DNA of 55,247 nt, from positions 1 through 55,247 of the forward strand of contig UQQY01000001.1 of assembly GCA_900543295.1 (NCBI GenBank), in the 5' to 3' direction. The DNA comes from an uncultured Oscillospiraceae bacterium. Lineage in GTDB: Bacteria > Bacillota > Clostridia > Oscillospirales > Ruminococcaceae. This document shows, one piece after another, positions 16,762 to 32,740 of the stretch; positions within the stretch are counted from its first letter, which is position 1, and the number at the start of each line of letters is the position of its first letter. A program made the position numbers and the translations under genes. The notes under the pieces are model-generated. The model was not told the origin of the DNA. It saw only the letters and a list, made by a program, of their open reading frames with translations, and searched no databases.

Positions 16762-18342
16762 TTATTCCGAAATGTGCGAGAGGGTTGATTCCGCCATATC
16801 ATCGAGGCTTACGGTTCCGGCGCCGAAGATGGTGCTGTCCAGAAGGCCGTTTACCGGCGCGCTCCATTCTTCCGGTATGGCCGCGGCGCCGCATATCATG
16901 CCAAGGATGGAACCCGCTGTCGCGCCGTTGCAGTCGGTGTCAAAGCCGCTCTGCACGGCAAGGCAGATGGTTCTGCCGTAGTCTCCGCCGCCGTAAAGGA
17001 GGGCGGCCGTCACAATCATTGCATTTGAAATGGTGTGGCACCAATGATGGCCGTTTCTGTCGTCGTACTGGCTTAAGATCAGCTCCTGCATCAGCTTGTC
17101 GAAGGAAAGTCCCGCCGCATAGCCGTCGAGCACACGGGTAATCTGTTCATGGAGGCGCGAACTCTCCGGAATTTCAGAAAGCCCTGCGCGGATAACAGCC
17201 TCTATATCGCCGCATACAGCGGCCTTTGCCAGCATGGCGGCAACAAACATTTCGCCGTAGATACCGTTTTTGACGTGGGAAATAGAGGCGTCGCGGAACG
17301 CCATTTCCGCCGCGGCCTCCGGATTGCCGGGATTGATATAGCCGAAGTAGTCGCCCCGAATCTGCGCGCCGATCCACTCGCGGTATGGATTTTTGTACTG
17401 AGCAGACTCCGGCGGGAGATAGCCGTTCATGAAATTGCGGTAAGCGATGCGCTCCGCTGTAAAATAGGCGTTTTTCGACTGTACGGCAAGCCAGAGCCGT
17501 GAAACGTCAGCCGCGGTAAAGTCCCGTCCATGCTGTTTTACAAGCAGATTTGCCATGATGAGATAATTCGTGTCGTCGTCCGACGGCGCGTGCGCAATCG
17601 TGTCCGGATAGCACTTACCTGCAAGCTCAAACGTATACCTGCCGCACAGCCCGTCGCTTAAATCGGCGGCGAGGATATAACGGTTCATGGGATAGTTGCC
17701 GGTTTCCTTTAAAAGCGGAATAAGCTCGTTCAACCGGATACCTTCGATCGGCTTTCCAAGCAGACAGCCGCACACTCTTCCAAGCCAGGCTCCTTTTATT
17801 TTGTCAAGCAGTACGCTGTCCTTTTTGACTGGAACCGGCGGCGTATGCCGGCTTACGCGGTAGATCTCTTTATAGTCGGACGGTTCGTAATAGGCGTATC
17901 CGCTTTGCTGCGGCGCGCTCATAAGGAGCGCGAAGGCGGTGTCCGCAAGCGCTTCCTTGTACCGGCTGTTGGGAAGCTTTGTGATTTCTGACAGAAGGCC
18001 GTGCAGGTGCATAACGTCGCGTCCTTCCTCCATGCACTGCACATATTCCGTCTCCAGCAGGCAGGCATAGTTCTCCCAATCCTCAAGCGCGTGATAGGAG
18101 GGCTCGATTTGTTTTTCAAAACGGATTTCATCGGTTGTTCTGGCTTCTCCGCAAAGCAGGCTGTCCAGAGAAACGCCAAAGGTCTTTGCCATGTCGATAG
18201 GCTTTGAGACCTCCGGCACAGCCGCGCCGGACTCCCATTTTTGGATCGCCTGTCTTGAAACGCCGAAAAGACCGGCCATTTTTTCCTGTGAAAGACGATG
18301 GCTTTTGCGTAAAGCTGCAATATTTTCTGCGATCATGTTCAT
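16762..18342 (-). CDS. XRE-family HTH fused to an ADP-ribosylglycohydrolase
   Basis: 526 residues from ATG 18342, with agaaaggagg just upstream (an earlier in-frame ATG lacks one). Residues ~5-60 are an XRE/Cro helix-turn-helix (LSQEKMAGLFGVSRQAIQKWESGAAVPE). A ~140-residue helical linker follows. The C-terminal ~330 residues are an ADP-ribosylglycohydrolase: start GAWLGRVCGCLLGKPIEG, metal-binding SDDDTNY, and second metal motif GFDTDCNGATAGSILGM, all intact. The family removes ADP-ribose from proteins or small molecules. No ADP-ribosyltransferase partner is visible nearby. Palindromes over its promoter suggest autoregulation, perhaps responsive to an ADP-ribosylated ligand (inference). Confidence 0.88.
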   Translation of the reverse strand: MNMIAENIAALRKSHRLSQEKMAGLFGVSRQAIQKWESGAAVPEVSKPIDMAKTFGVSLDSLLCGEARTTDEIRFEKQIEPSYHALEDWENYACLLETEYVQCMEEGRDVMHLHGLLSEITKLPNSRYKEALADTAFALLMSAPQQSGYAYYEPSDYKEIYRVSRHTPPVPVKKDSVLLDKIKGAWLGRVCGCLLGKPIEGIRLNELIPLLKETGNYPMNRYILAADLSDGLCGRYTFELAGKCYPDTIAHAPSDDDTNYLIMANLLVKQHGRDFTAADVSRLWLAVQSKNAYFTAERIAYRNFMNGYLPPESAQYKNPYREWIGAQIRGDYFGYINPGNPEAAAEMAFRDASISHVKNGIYGEMFVAAMLAKAAVCGDIEAVIRAGLSEIPESSRLHEQITRVLDGYAAGLSFDKLMQELILSQYDDRNGHHWCHTISNAMIVTAALLYGGGDYGRTICLAVQSGFDTDCNGATAGSILGMICGAAAIPEEWSAPVNGLLDSTIFGAGTVSLDDMAESTLSHISE

Positions 18343-18383
18343 ACGCCTCCTTTCTGCTATCATACAGAGAAAAAGAGAAGCGC

Positions 18384-18425
18384 GCAACCATTTACAGGTT
18401 GCACTTTATAGCAACCAGAGGTTGC
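18384..18425 (-). promoter_or_regulatory. Two palindromic operators over the XRE-ADP-ribosylglycohydrolase promoter
   Basis: Two palindromes with identical half-sites occur: gcaacc-N7-ggttgc (18384-18402) and gcaacc-N3-ggttgc (18411-18425), centres 25 bases apart. Between them tttata (18405-18410) reads TATAAA on the minus strand, a fitting -10 with a poor -35. One palindrome would lie in the -35/-10 spacer and the other over the start of transcription. This is the layout expected for repression by the XRE domain encoded just downstream. The remainder of the 376-base gap holds only the next gene's promoter. Confidence 0.6.
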
Positions 18426-18573
18426 GAAAAAACGGCGGCTTCCTTCAAGAACTTCGGAATAAGGCGCACGTCTGAAATTTGCTGTTTGCAATGATAACAC
18501 CGGTCGTTTTGGCCGTATTTATGGAAGAGCCGCAGCAGTAATGACATATTATTTACTATAAAGGATAAAAAAC

Positions 18574-18602
18574 TTTACAAGAAAATGATTATATGATATA
18601 GT
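18574..18602 (+). promoter_or_regulatory. Promoter of the polytopic membrane protein gene
   Basis: TTTACA (18574-18579), 17-base spacer, TATAGT (18597-18602), 116 bases before the ATG. Confidence 0.6.
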
Positions 18603-18718
18603 GATAACAGATAGAAATATTAAAAAATATCGGATGAAATCAGAAGGCTGAAACAACGTTCGAACGCCCAAGTAAAGTGTGATAAAGCAACGAAAAATGA
18701 AGCAGAGGAGGCTGTTTT

Positions 18719-19606
18719 ATGAATCGCATTGATCGGCTGAACAAACGTGCCGTTTCGTTGATCGCTCTTTTCCTGTTAGCGGCGCTTACGTCCTTTGCGG
18801 GTCAGGTTATAACAATTTCAGACGGCGGATATGAGTATCGCCTTCTTTTACAGTACATACCGGCTCTTGCAGTCGGCGCGGCCGCCGTATTCATTTTGTA
18901 TTATGGCGGAATGCTTCGGGAATGCTGCCTGGGAAGCGCGCCGGTTTACGGCTTGATCGGATCGGCCGTAACGCTGGTTTGGGCGCTTTGCTCCGGCAAT
19001 CAAACGATGCCGTTTTTCAGTCTTCTCGCAAAAAGTCCTGCGGCATTGTTTGCCCGGTCGGAATACCGCTATGCCGACGAACGGGCTTGGCTGACGCCGG
19101 CTCCGTTTGCCGGTTGTCTGACAACGGCGGTTGTTGGCGCAATGCTTGCGCTTAGTCTGCTTGCTTTCCGCCACATTGCTAGGGAAAAGGATATGCAGGC
19201 GCTGTTCAGGCCGGATGCAACTGCCATTCTCTTTCTGTTTTTGCCGCTTTTGTCCGGCTTTGCGGAATACGGCGTAAACACGTTGAGTTATTTATTTAGC
19301 GACAACTATTTTTCGTTTTCGCCTGGACTGCGCATCGGTCTGATGATTCTTCAGTTCGGAGCCTGTCTTCTGTTTGGGCTGTTGCTTGGCTTCTTTTCCG
19401 TGCAGAAAAGCTGTTCCGTTGTCAGGTGGCTGTCTGTTTTGATCCTGGCGGCGGGCGCTGCGATGTGGTATGCCGTCGTATGGGTCTTCAGCGTCTCGGC
19501 AATCGATTGGCTCGGTCAGATCAACCGTGTTTCGATATATTCTTCCGGCGCGTATTTCGGCTTTGTGATGGGGGTTTCTCTTCGCGCATTGTGTGTCAGA
19601 CGATAA
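18719..19606 (+). CDS. Polytopic membrane protein of unknown function
   Basis: 295 residues, predominantly hydrophobic, with about eight membrane segments (roughly 13-32, 42-64, 76-94, 121-142, 159-181, 203-226, 236-261, 270-292). No motif or family was recognised. A strong ribosome binding site (gcagaggagg) precedes the ATG. It is monocistronic, with its own promoter and a terminator at 19640, and is immediately upstream of rpoB without obvious functional connection. Confidence 0.7.
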   Translation: MNRIDRLNKRAVSLIALFLLAALTSFAGQVITISDGGYEYRLLLQYIPALAVGAAAVFILYYGGMLRECCLGSAPVYGLIGSAVTLVWALCSGNQTMPFFSLLAKSPAALFARSEYRYADERAWLTPAPFAGCLTTAVVGAMLALSLLAFRHIAREKDMQALFRPDATAILFLFLPLLSGFAEYGVNTLSYLFSDNYFSFSPGLRIGLMILQFGACLLFGLLLGFFSVQKSCSVVRWLSVLILAAGAAMWYAVVWVFSVSAIDWLGQINRVSIYSSGAYFGFVMGVSLRALCVRR

Positions 19607-19639
19607 AGCGGCGTCAAGGCCAGTATAGCATATATGATG

Positions 19640-19670
19640 AAAAAACCTGTGCATAATGCACAGGTTTTTT
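19640..19670 (+). terminator. Terminator before the rpoBC promoter
   Basis: aaaaaacctgtgca and tgcacaggtttttt form a 14-bp stem with a 3-base loop. It isolates rpoBC from the upstream gene. Confidence 0.9.
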
Positions 19671-19682
19671 TACGCAAAGATA

Positions 19683-19711
19683 TTGACAAGCCACCGGCAT
19701 AATGATATACT
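19683..19711 (+). promoter_or_regulatory. rpoBC promoter
   Basis: TTGACA (19683-19688), 17-base spacer, TATACT (19706-19711). A leader of about 155 bases precedes rpoB; I saw no attenuator in it. Confidence 0.85.
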
Positions 19712-19873
19712 TATATACTGTATCAAAATGGATTGGCATGCCCCTTTTTTAAAAGTAGTATACCACATCCACGACGGATTTGCAAGACCGATGTGTAGAA
19801 TTTTTGCAAAGCTCAGGCGGAAATTTCGGCACATCCGACAGGTCTTTAAATATACGAATGGAGTGATTAGCCT

Positions 19874-23629
<3,756 letters not shown>

Positions 23630-23657
23630 TAAACCGCTGTGAAAAGGAGTCTGAGAC

Positions 23658-27287
<3,630 letters not shown>

Positions 27288-27327
27288 GCAAAATCCGCTT
27301 AAAACCGCAATTTGTTAAAAAAGCCTA

Positions 27328-27356
27328 TTGACAAACCTGCGAAAACAGTGTTTAAT
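27328..27356 (+). promoter_or_regulatory. Promoter of the str operon
   Basis: TTGACA (27328-27333), 17-base spacer, TTTAAT (27351-27356), in the rpoC-rpsL gap. Confidence 0.8.
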
Positions 27357-27385
27357 TAGATAGGTTAAGCATTTATATCTGTAAT

Positions 27386-27430
27386 ACAGGCAGCTTGACC
27401 CTCACAGGCATCAAGCTGCCTGTGATTTTT
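27386..27430 (+). terminator. Leader hairpin before rpsL, possible attenuator
   Basis: acaggcagcttga (27386-27398) pairs perfectly with tcaagctgcctgt (27411-27423), followed by gattttt. A competing 9-bp stem, tcacaggca (27402-27410) with tgcctgtga (27417-27425), runs directly into ttttt. The two are mutually exclusive because they share the 3' arm. The structure lies between the str promoter and the rpsL ribosome binding site, so it could attenuate the operon or end rpoC read-through. Confidence 0.65.
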
Positions 27431-27457
27431 CTCACTGAAAAAAGAAGGAGGTGCGAT

Positions 27458-27886
27458 ATGCCTACATTTAACCAGTTAGTCAGAAAGGGCAGACTTGTAA
27501 ACGAAAAGAAATCGACCGCTCCGGCTCTTCAGAAAGGTTTTAACTCCATGAAGAAACAGGCGACCGATCAGAGCGCTCCGCAGAAGCGCGGCGTTTGCAC
27601 GGTTGTCAGAACGATGACCCCGAAAAAGCCGAACTCCGCTCTGCGTAAGGTTGCCAGAGTCCGTCTGTCCAATGGTTTCGAGGTTACGGCGTACATCCCG
27701 GGCGTCGGCCACAATTTGCAGGAGCACAGCGTTGTGCTGATCCGCGGCGGCCGTATTAAAGACCTTCCGGGTGTTCGTTACCACATCATCCGCGGCACGC
27801 TCGACACACAGGGCGTCAACGGCAGAAACCAGTCCCGCTCCAAGTACGGAACAAAACGTCCGAAGGCTGGCGCGGCAAAGAAGTAA
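27458..27886 (+). CDS. rpsL: 30S ribosomal protein S12
   Basis: 142 residues from ATG 27458 (MPTFNQLVRKGR) with aaggaggtg 7 bases upstream; an upstream in-frame start would cut into the leader hairpin and is rejected. The streptomycin-determining lysines are wild type (TPKKPNSALRK and RIKDLPGVRYH). S12 sits in the 30S decoding centre. First gene of rpsL-rpsG-fusA-tuf. Confidence 0.97.
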   Translation: MPTFNQLVRKGRLVNEKKSTAPALQKGFNSMKKQATDQSAPQKRGVCTVVRTMTPKKPNSALRKVARVRLSNGFEVTAYIPGVGHNLQEHSVVLIRGGRIKDLPGVRYHIIRGTLDTQGVNGRNQSRSKYGTKRPKAGAAKK

Positions 27887-28013
27887 GATCGTTTTATATC
27901 TCTGCCCAATGGTAGCGGCATTTCTTATATAGATAGAAAGCCTCTGCGTTGGTGCAAACGGAAGCGAATCTTTCGAGTACCGATGATATCATTCTATGAA
28001 GGAGGGAAGTAAA

Positions 28014-28484
28014 GTGCCAAGAAGAGGTAAAATCGCAAAACGTGACGTTTTGCCTGATCCACTTTACAAATCTAAGCAAGTGACCCGCCTGATCAACAGC
28101 GTCATGCTGGACGGCAAAAAGGGCGTGGCACAGAAGATCGTATACGGTGCGTTTGAAATCGTAGAAGAAAAATCCGGCAAAAACGCGCTGGAGGTCTTTG
28201 AGCAGGCAATGGAAAACATTATGCCTTTGCTTGAAACCAAGGCTCGCCGCGTCGGCGGTTCAAACTATCAGGTTCCGATGGAAGTCCGTCCGGAAAGACG
28301 GCAGACCTTAGGTCTGCGCTGGCTCACCACCTATGCGCGCAGCCGCGGCGAAAGAACCATGAAAGAGCGTCTTGCAGGCGAGCTCCTCGATGCGATGAAC
28401 GGCACCGGCGGTGCGTGCAAAAAACGTGAAGACACGCACAAGATGGCAGAAGCAAACAAGGCGTTTGCTCACTACAGATTCTAA
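28014..28484 (+). CDS. rpsG: 30S ribosomal protein S7
   Basis: 156 residues, the standard length, from GTG 28014 (MPRRGKIAKRDVLPDPLY) with aaggaggga 6 bases upstream. An in-frame ATG at 27996 would place the start before the ribosome binding site and is rejected. S7 nucleates assembly of the 30S head and binds 16S rRNA. The 127-base rpsL-rpsG gap is unusually long for this operon; no clear S7-binding hairpin was identified in it. Confidence 0.97.
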   Translation: MPRRGKIAKRDVLPDPLYKSKQVTRLINSVMLDGKKGVAQKIVYGAFEIVEEKSGKNALEVFEQAMENIMPLLETKARRVGGSNYQVPMEVRPERRQTLGLRWLTTYARSRGERTMKERLAGELLDAMNGTGGACKKREDTHKMAEANKAFAHYRF

Positions 28485-28550
28485 TCCGGTTTTCCGAAGC
28501 AAAGCAGGGGGTACGGATTTTCGGTACCCTGAAAAAACGAGGAGGTTTAT

Positions 28551-30632
28551 ATGCCAAGACAAGTATCGCTTGAGCAGACCCGTAACATCGGTATCATGGC
28601 TCATATTGATGCCGGCAAAACCACCACAACCGAGCGTATTCTGTTCTACACGGGCAGAAACCGCAAGATGGGTGAAACGCATGACGGCGCTTCCACCATG
28701 GACTGGATGGAGCAGGAGAAAGAGCGCGGTATTACGATTACGTCCGCGGCGACGACCTGTTTCTGGAAAGAGCACCGCATCAATATCATCGACACCCCCG
28801 GCCACGTTGACTTCACCGTTGAGGTTGAACGTTCGCTGCGCGTATTGGACGGCTCTGTAACCGTTTTTTGTGCAAAGGGCGGCGTCGAGCCGCAGTCTGA
28901 AACCGTTTGGCGTCAGGCTGACGAGTACCGTGTTCCGAGAATGGCTTATGTCAATAAAATGGACATCATGGGCGCTGACTTCTATAACGTCGTGGACATG
29001 ATGAAGACCCGTCTGAAATGTAATGCGGTTCCGATTCAGTTGCCGATCGGCGCGGAGGATACCTTCCGCGGCGTGATCGACCTGATTGAGATGAATGCAG
29101 ACGTTTATTATGACGAGATGGGCACCGACATGCGTGTCGAGGAAATCCCGGAAGACATGCGTGAAAAGGCGGAGGAATACCGCGCGGCAATGGTTGAGGC
29201 CGCTGCGGAGCAGGACGAAGAGCTCATGGAGAAGTATCTCGAGGAGGGCGAACTCACTCCGGAAGAGATCAAAAGAGGTCTTCGTATCGGCACACTGGCA
29301 AACGCGCTGGTTCCGGTGACCTGCGGCACGTCCTACCGCAATAAGGGCGTTCAGAAGCTGTTGGACGCTATTGTTGAATATATGCCGTCTCCGATTGATA
29401 TTCCGCATATTAAGGGAACCAATCCGGAGACCGGCGAGGATACGGAGCGTCCTTCGAGCGACGATGTGCCGTTCTCCGCACTGGCATTTAAAATTGCAAC
29501 GGATCCGTTTGTGGGCAAGCTGTGCTTCTTCCGTGTGTACTCCGGTACGCTGAACGCGGGCAGCCCGGTATTGAACTCTACAAAGGGCAAGCAGGAGCGC
29601 ATTGGCCGTATCCTGATGATGCATGCGAACTCCAGAACCGATATTGAAACCGTTTATGCAGGCGATATTGCGGCTGCGGTCGGCTTAAAGCTTACCACCA
29701 CCGGCGATACGCTCTGTGATCCGAAGAATCCGGTTATTTTGGAGTCTATGGTCTTCCCAGAGCCGGTTATTAACCTGGCGATCGAGCCGAAGACGAAGGC
29801 CGGTCAGGAAAAAATGGCAATCGGCCTTGCAAAGCTCGCGGAAGAGGATCCGACCTTCAGAACCTATACGGATGAAGAGACCGGACAGACCATCATCGCA
29901 GGCATGGGCGAGCTCCATCTGGAGATTATCGTTGACCGTCTGCTTCGTGAGTTTAAGGTTGAGGCAAATGTCGGCGCGCCGCAGGTTTCCTACAAAGAGA
30001 CGATCCGCAAGTCGGCGACAGTCGATCACAAATATGCCCGTCAGTCCGGCGGTAAAGGTCAGTATGGCCATGTTAAAATCATCGCTGAGCCGAATGAATC
30101 CGGCAAGGGCTATGAATTTATCAATAAAGTTGTCGGCGGCGCGATCCCGAAAGAATATATTCCGGCGGTTGACGCTGGTATTCAGGGCGCAATGCAGGCA
30201 GGCGTATTGGCCGGTTATCCGGTTGTCGACGTAAAAGTTACACTGTTCGACGGTTCTTACCATGAGGTCGACTCTTCAGAAATGGCCTTTAAGATCGCCG
30301 GTTCCATGGCGTTTAAAGAGGCAATGCGCAAGGCTGATCCGGTTATCCTCGAGCCGATCATGAAAGTGGTCGTTACGGTTCCGGAGGATTATATGGGCGA
30401 TATTATCGGCGACTTAAACTCCCGCCGCGGTCAGATTCAGGGTATGGAATCCCGCCCGGGCGCACAGCAGATCACTGCATTTGTTCCGCTTTCTGAGATG
30501 TTCGGCTATTCGAACGCGCTGCGCTCCAAATCGCAGGGCCGCGGCCAGTATTCAATGGAGCCGAGCCATTATATCGAGCTTCCGAAGAGCATTTCGGACA
30601 AGATTATCAGCGAGCGCGCAAAGAAAGATTGA
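28551..30632 (+). CDS. fusA: Elongation factor G
   Basis: 693 residues. G1 AHIDAGKTTTTERIL, switch/G3 DTPGHVDFT, and G4 NKMD; domains II-V are complete, with domain IV GGKGQYGHVKI and domain V GDLNSRRGQIQGM. It catalyses ribosomal translocation. gaggaggtttat precedes the ATG. Third gene of the str operon; a weak hairpin and a separate tuf promoter follow. Confidence 0.98.
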   Translation: MPRQVSLEQTRNIGIMAHIDAGKTTTTERILFYTGRNRKMGETHDGASTMDWMEQEKERGITITSAATTCFWKEHRINIIDTPGHVDFTVEVERSLRVLDGSVTVFCAKGGVEPQSETVWRQADEYRVPRMAYVNKMDIMGADFYNVVDMMKTRLKCNAVPIQLPIGAEDTFRGVIDLIEMNADVYYDEMGTDMRVEEIPEDMREKAEEYRAAMVEAAAEQDEELMEKYLEEGELTPEEIKRGLRIGTLANALVPVTCGTSYRNKGVQKLLDAIVEYMPSPIDIPHIKGTNPETGEDTERPSSDDVPFSALAFKIATDPFVGKLCFFRVYSGTLNAGSPVLNSTKGKQERIGRILMMHANSRTDIETVYAGDIAAAVGLKLTTTGDTLCDPKNPVILESMVFPEPVINLAIEPKTKAGQEKMAIGLAKLAEEDPTFRTYTDEETGQTIIAGMGELHLEIIVDRLLREFKVEANVGAPQVSYKETIRKSATVDHKYARQSGGKGQYGHVKIIAEPNESGKGYEFINKVVGGAIPKEYIPAVDAGIQGAMQAGVLAGYPVVDVKVTLFDGSYHEVDSSEMAFKIAGSMAFKEAMRKADPVILEPIMKVVVTVPEDYMGDIIGDLNSRRGQIQGMESRPGAQQITAFVPLSEMFGYSNALRSKSQGRGQYSMEPSHYIELPKSISDKIISERAKKD

Positions 30633-30692
30633 TTGGAAAAGCAGCATAACGCTGTTTTCTGAGGCTTTTTCTTGTGAAGAATAAAAAAGCAC

Positions 30693-30720
30693 TTGAAATT
30701 TAACTCAAACGTGTTAGAAT
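30693..30720 (+). promoter_or_regulatory. Additional promoter for tuf
   Basis: TTGAAA (30693-30698), 16-base spacer, TAGAAT (30715-30720), in the fusA-tuf gap, consistent with extra EF-Tu expression. Confidence 0.65.
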
Positions 30721-30774
30721 AGACATGTATCGTGTTGTGTATTTTAACCACAAATTAAAGGAGGAGAAATTCCA

Positions 30775-31974
30775 ATGGCAAAAGCTAAATTTGAACGTAA
30801 CAAGCCGCACGTTAACATCGGCACAATCGGCCACGTTGACCACGGTAAAACCACTCTGACCGCTGCAATCACCAAGGTTTTGGGCTTGCAGGGCGAAGCG
30901 GAGTTCGTTGATTACGCGAATATCGATAAAGCGCCGGAAGAGCGCGAGCGCGGTATTACAATCAACACCGCTCACGTTGAGTATCAGACGGAGAACCGTC
31001 ACTATGCACACGTTGACTGCCCGGGCCACGCCGACTATGTTAAAAACATGATCACCGGCGCTGCACAGATGGACGGTGCAATTCTCGTCGTTTCTGCTGC
31101 TGACGGCCCGATGCCGCAGACCCGTGAGCACATCCTGCTCTCCCGTCAGGTCGGCGTTCCGTATATCGTTGTCTTTATGAACAAAGCGGATCAGGTTGAC
31201 GACGAAGAGCTTCTCGATCTCGTTGAGATGGAAATCCGTGAGCTTCTTAATGAGTATGAGTTCCCGGGCGACGACACCCCGATTATCCGTGGATCTGCTT
31301 TGCAGGTTCTCGAGTCCTCTTCTACTGATCCGAATGCGCCGGAATATGCTTGCATCCACGAGCTTATGGCGGCTGTTGACGAATTCATCCCGACTCCGGA
31401 TCGTAAGGCTGACCTGCCGTTCCTGATGCCGGTTGAGGACGTTATGACCATTTCCGGTCGTGGTACGGTTGCTACCGGTCGTGTTGAGCGCGGTAAGCTG
31501 AACACCGGCGACGAGGTTGAACTCATCGGTCTCACCGAAGAGAGAAGAAAAGTCGTTGTTACTTCTATGGAGATGTTCCGCAAGACTCTCGACTACGCAG
31601 AGGCTGGCGACAACGTCGGCGCACTGCTCCGCGGCGTTCAGAGAAACGAGATCGAGCGCGGTCAGGTTCTGGCTAAACCGGGTTCCATCCATCCGATGAC
31701 CGAGTTTGAGGGCCAGGTTTACGTTCTGACCAAAGATGAGGGCGGTCGTCATACTCCGTTCTTTAACAACTATAGACCGCAGTTCTATTTCAGAACAACG
31801 GACGTTACTGGCACCATCGAGCTGGAAGGCGCTGAAATGGCTATGCCGGGCGATAACATCAACATGAAAGTCAAACTGATCACCCCGATTGCAATCGAGG
31901 AAGGTCTGCGTTTCGCTATTCGTGAGGGCGGCCGTACGGTTGGTTCTGGCGTTGTTTCCAAAGCAATCGGCTAA
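30775..31974 (+). CDS. tuf: Elongation factor Tu
   Basis: 399 residues. G1 GHVDHGKTTL, effector-region Thr in RGITINTAHVEY, G3 DCPGHADY, and G4 NKAD; domain II/III motifs are complete (GRGTVATGRVERG, RHTPFFNNYRPQFYF). It delivers aminoacyl-tRNA to the ribosome. aaaggagg precedes the ATG. It ends the str operon, with a strong terminator after it. Confidence 0.98.
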   Translation: MAKAKFERNKPHVNIGTIGHVDHGKTTLTAAITKVLGLQGEAEFVDYANIDKAPEERERGITINTAHVEYQTENRHYAHVDCPGHADYVKNMITGAAQMDGAILVVSAADGPMPQTREHILLSRQVGVPYIVVFMNKADQVDDEELLDLVEMEIRELLNEYEFPGDDTPIIRGSALQVLESSSTDPNAPEYACIHELMAAVDEFIPTPDRKADLPFLMPVEDVMTISGRGTVATGRVERGKLNTGDEVELIGLTEERRKVVVTSMEMFRKTLDYAEAGDNVGALLRGVQRNEIERGQVLAKPGSIHPMTEFEGQVYVLTKDEGGRHTPFFNNYRPQFYFRTTDVTGTIELEGAEMAMPGDNINMKVKLITPIAIEEGLRFAIREGGRTVGSGVVSKAIG

Positions 31975-32003
31975 TCGTTTGCTGACGGACAAACTGTAAA
32001 TGG

Positions 32004-32037
32004 AAAGAGGGACGGTTCTTTGGAACCGTCCCTCTTT
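32004..32037 (+). terminator. Terminator of the str operon
   Basis: A perfect 15-bp stem (aaagagggacggttc with gaaccgtccctcttt) with a 4-base loop and T-run, 30 bases after tuf. Confidence 0.95.
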
Positions 32038-32102
32038 TGCATATGGCGTTTATGACGTCATATGCTTTTGCAGGGATTCAACAAAAGAAGGAGAGAATTT
32101 GC

Positions 32103-32672
32103 ATGTACAGGCAGGAGCCTGCCTTTTACAAAGACGGCTTTACCATGCGTCCGGCGCGTGCAGAGGATGCGGAGGAATATTATGCGCAGAATTACTGTCC
32201 GCTTGATCCGGAGGTCGCGAGGCTGACCGGCTGCAAACCGGCGTTTGCACGCGAGGAGGTTGTGCCGTTTTTCCTCCATTGCGTCGAAGCGGAGGAGCGC
32301 CGGTTCTTTTTGCTGATCGCGCCGGACGGTACGATTGCCGGCGAAAGCGTGCTGAGTGAGATTGACAGGGAAACGCGCAGTGCGAATTTTCGGATTGGCA
32401 TCTTTTCTTCGAAGGCGCGCGGTAAGGGCATCGGGTCATGGATGATTCATGAAACACGCGACTTTGCCTTTCGGGAGCTAAAGCTTCACCGGCTGTATCT
32501 GGATGTATTTTCCTTTAACCCACGCGCGGAGCATGCTTATTTGAAAGCAGGCTTTAAACGGGAGGGCGTTCTGCGTGACGCCATCCGTGACGGTGAAAGC
32601 TACGCAGACGATATTCTGATGTCCATTCTGGAGGATGAATGGCAAGCGTTGAAGACAAAGGAAGACTCATAA
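32103..32672 (+). CDS. GNAT acetyltransferase, RimJ/RimL-like
   Basis: 189 residues from ATG 32103 with aaggag 9 bases upstream; the frame is open further back but runs into the tuf terminator area. An acetyltransferase_3-type GNAT domain spans residues ~14-185: beta-strands TMRPARAEDAEEYY and ANFRIGIF, the acetyl-CoA pyrophosphate loop SSKARGKGIGSWMI, and the C-terminal VFSFNPRAEHAYLKAGFKREG typical of RimJ/RimL. The acceptor is unknown. Its place after the str operon would suit a ribosomal-protein or EF-Tu substrate, but this is only contextual. Confidence 0.85.
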   Translation: MYRQEPAFYKDGFTMRPARAEDAEEYYAQNYCPLDPEVARLTGCKPAFAREEVVPFFLHCVEAEERRFFLLIAPDGTIAGESVLSEIDRETRSANFRIGIFSSKARGKGIGSWMIHETRDFAFRELKLHRLYLDVFSFNPRAEHAYLKAGFKREGVLRDAIRDGESYADDILMSILEDEWQALKTKEDS

Positions 32673-32716
32673 AAAGGAGGGAACTTCCAAAACGGCAGTT
32701 CCCTCCTTTTTATGAG
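32666..32716. terminator. Bidirectional terminator overlapping the GNAT stop codon
   Basis: A perfect 20-bp stem, with arms at 32666-32685 and 32697-32716, an 11-base loop and T-runs on both strands. The left arm includes the TAA (32670-32672) of the GNAT gene. It serves the GNAT gene and the convergent oligoendopeptidase gene. Confidence 0.9.
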
Positions 32717-32740
32717 TGTTTTTTAACGCTGCATGATACG

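Noticed and set aside
16762..18342. XRE-ADP-ribosylglycohydrolase considered as a DarTG-like antitoxin
   Set aside because: No DarT-like or other ADP-ribosyltransferase gene lies next to it, and the glycohydrolase domain is not a macrodomain.
27458..27886. Streptomycin-resistance allele in rpsL
   Set aside because: Both critical lysines are present.
30645..30672. Terminator between fusA and tuf
   Set aside because: The stem is only about 8 bp with a G-T pair and no directly adjoining T-run; at best partial.
28308..31992. Long minus-strand frames (about 430-438 codons) opposite fusA and tuf
   Set aside because: Same shadow effect; fusA and tuf are unmistakable.
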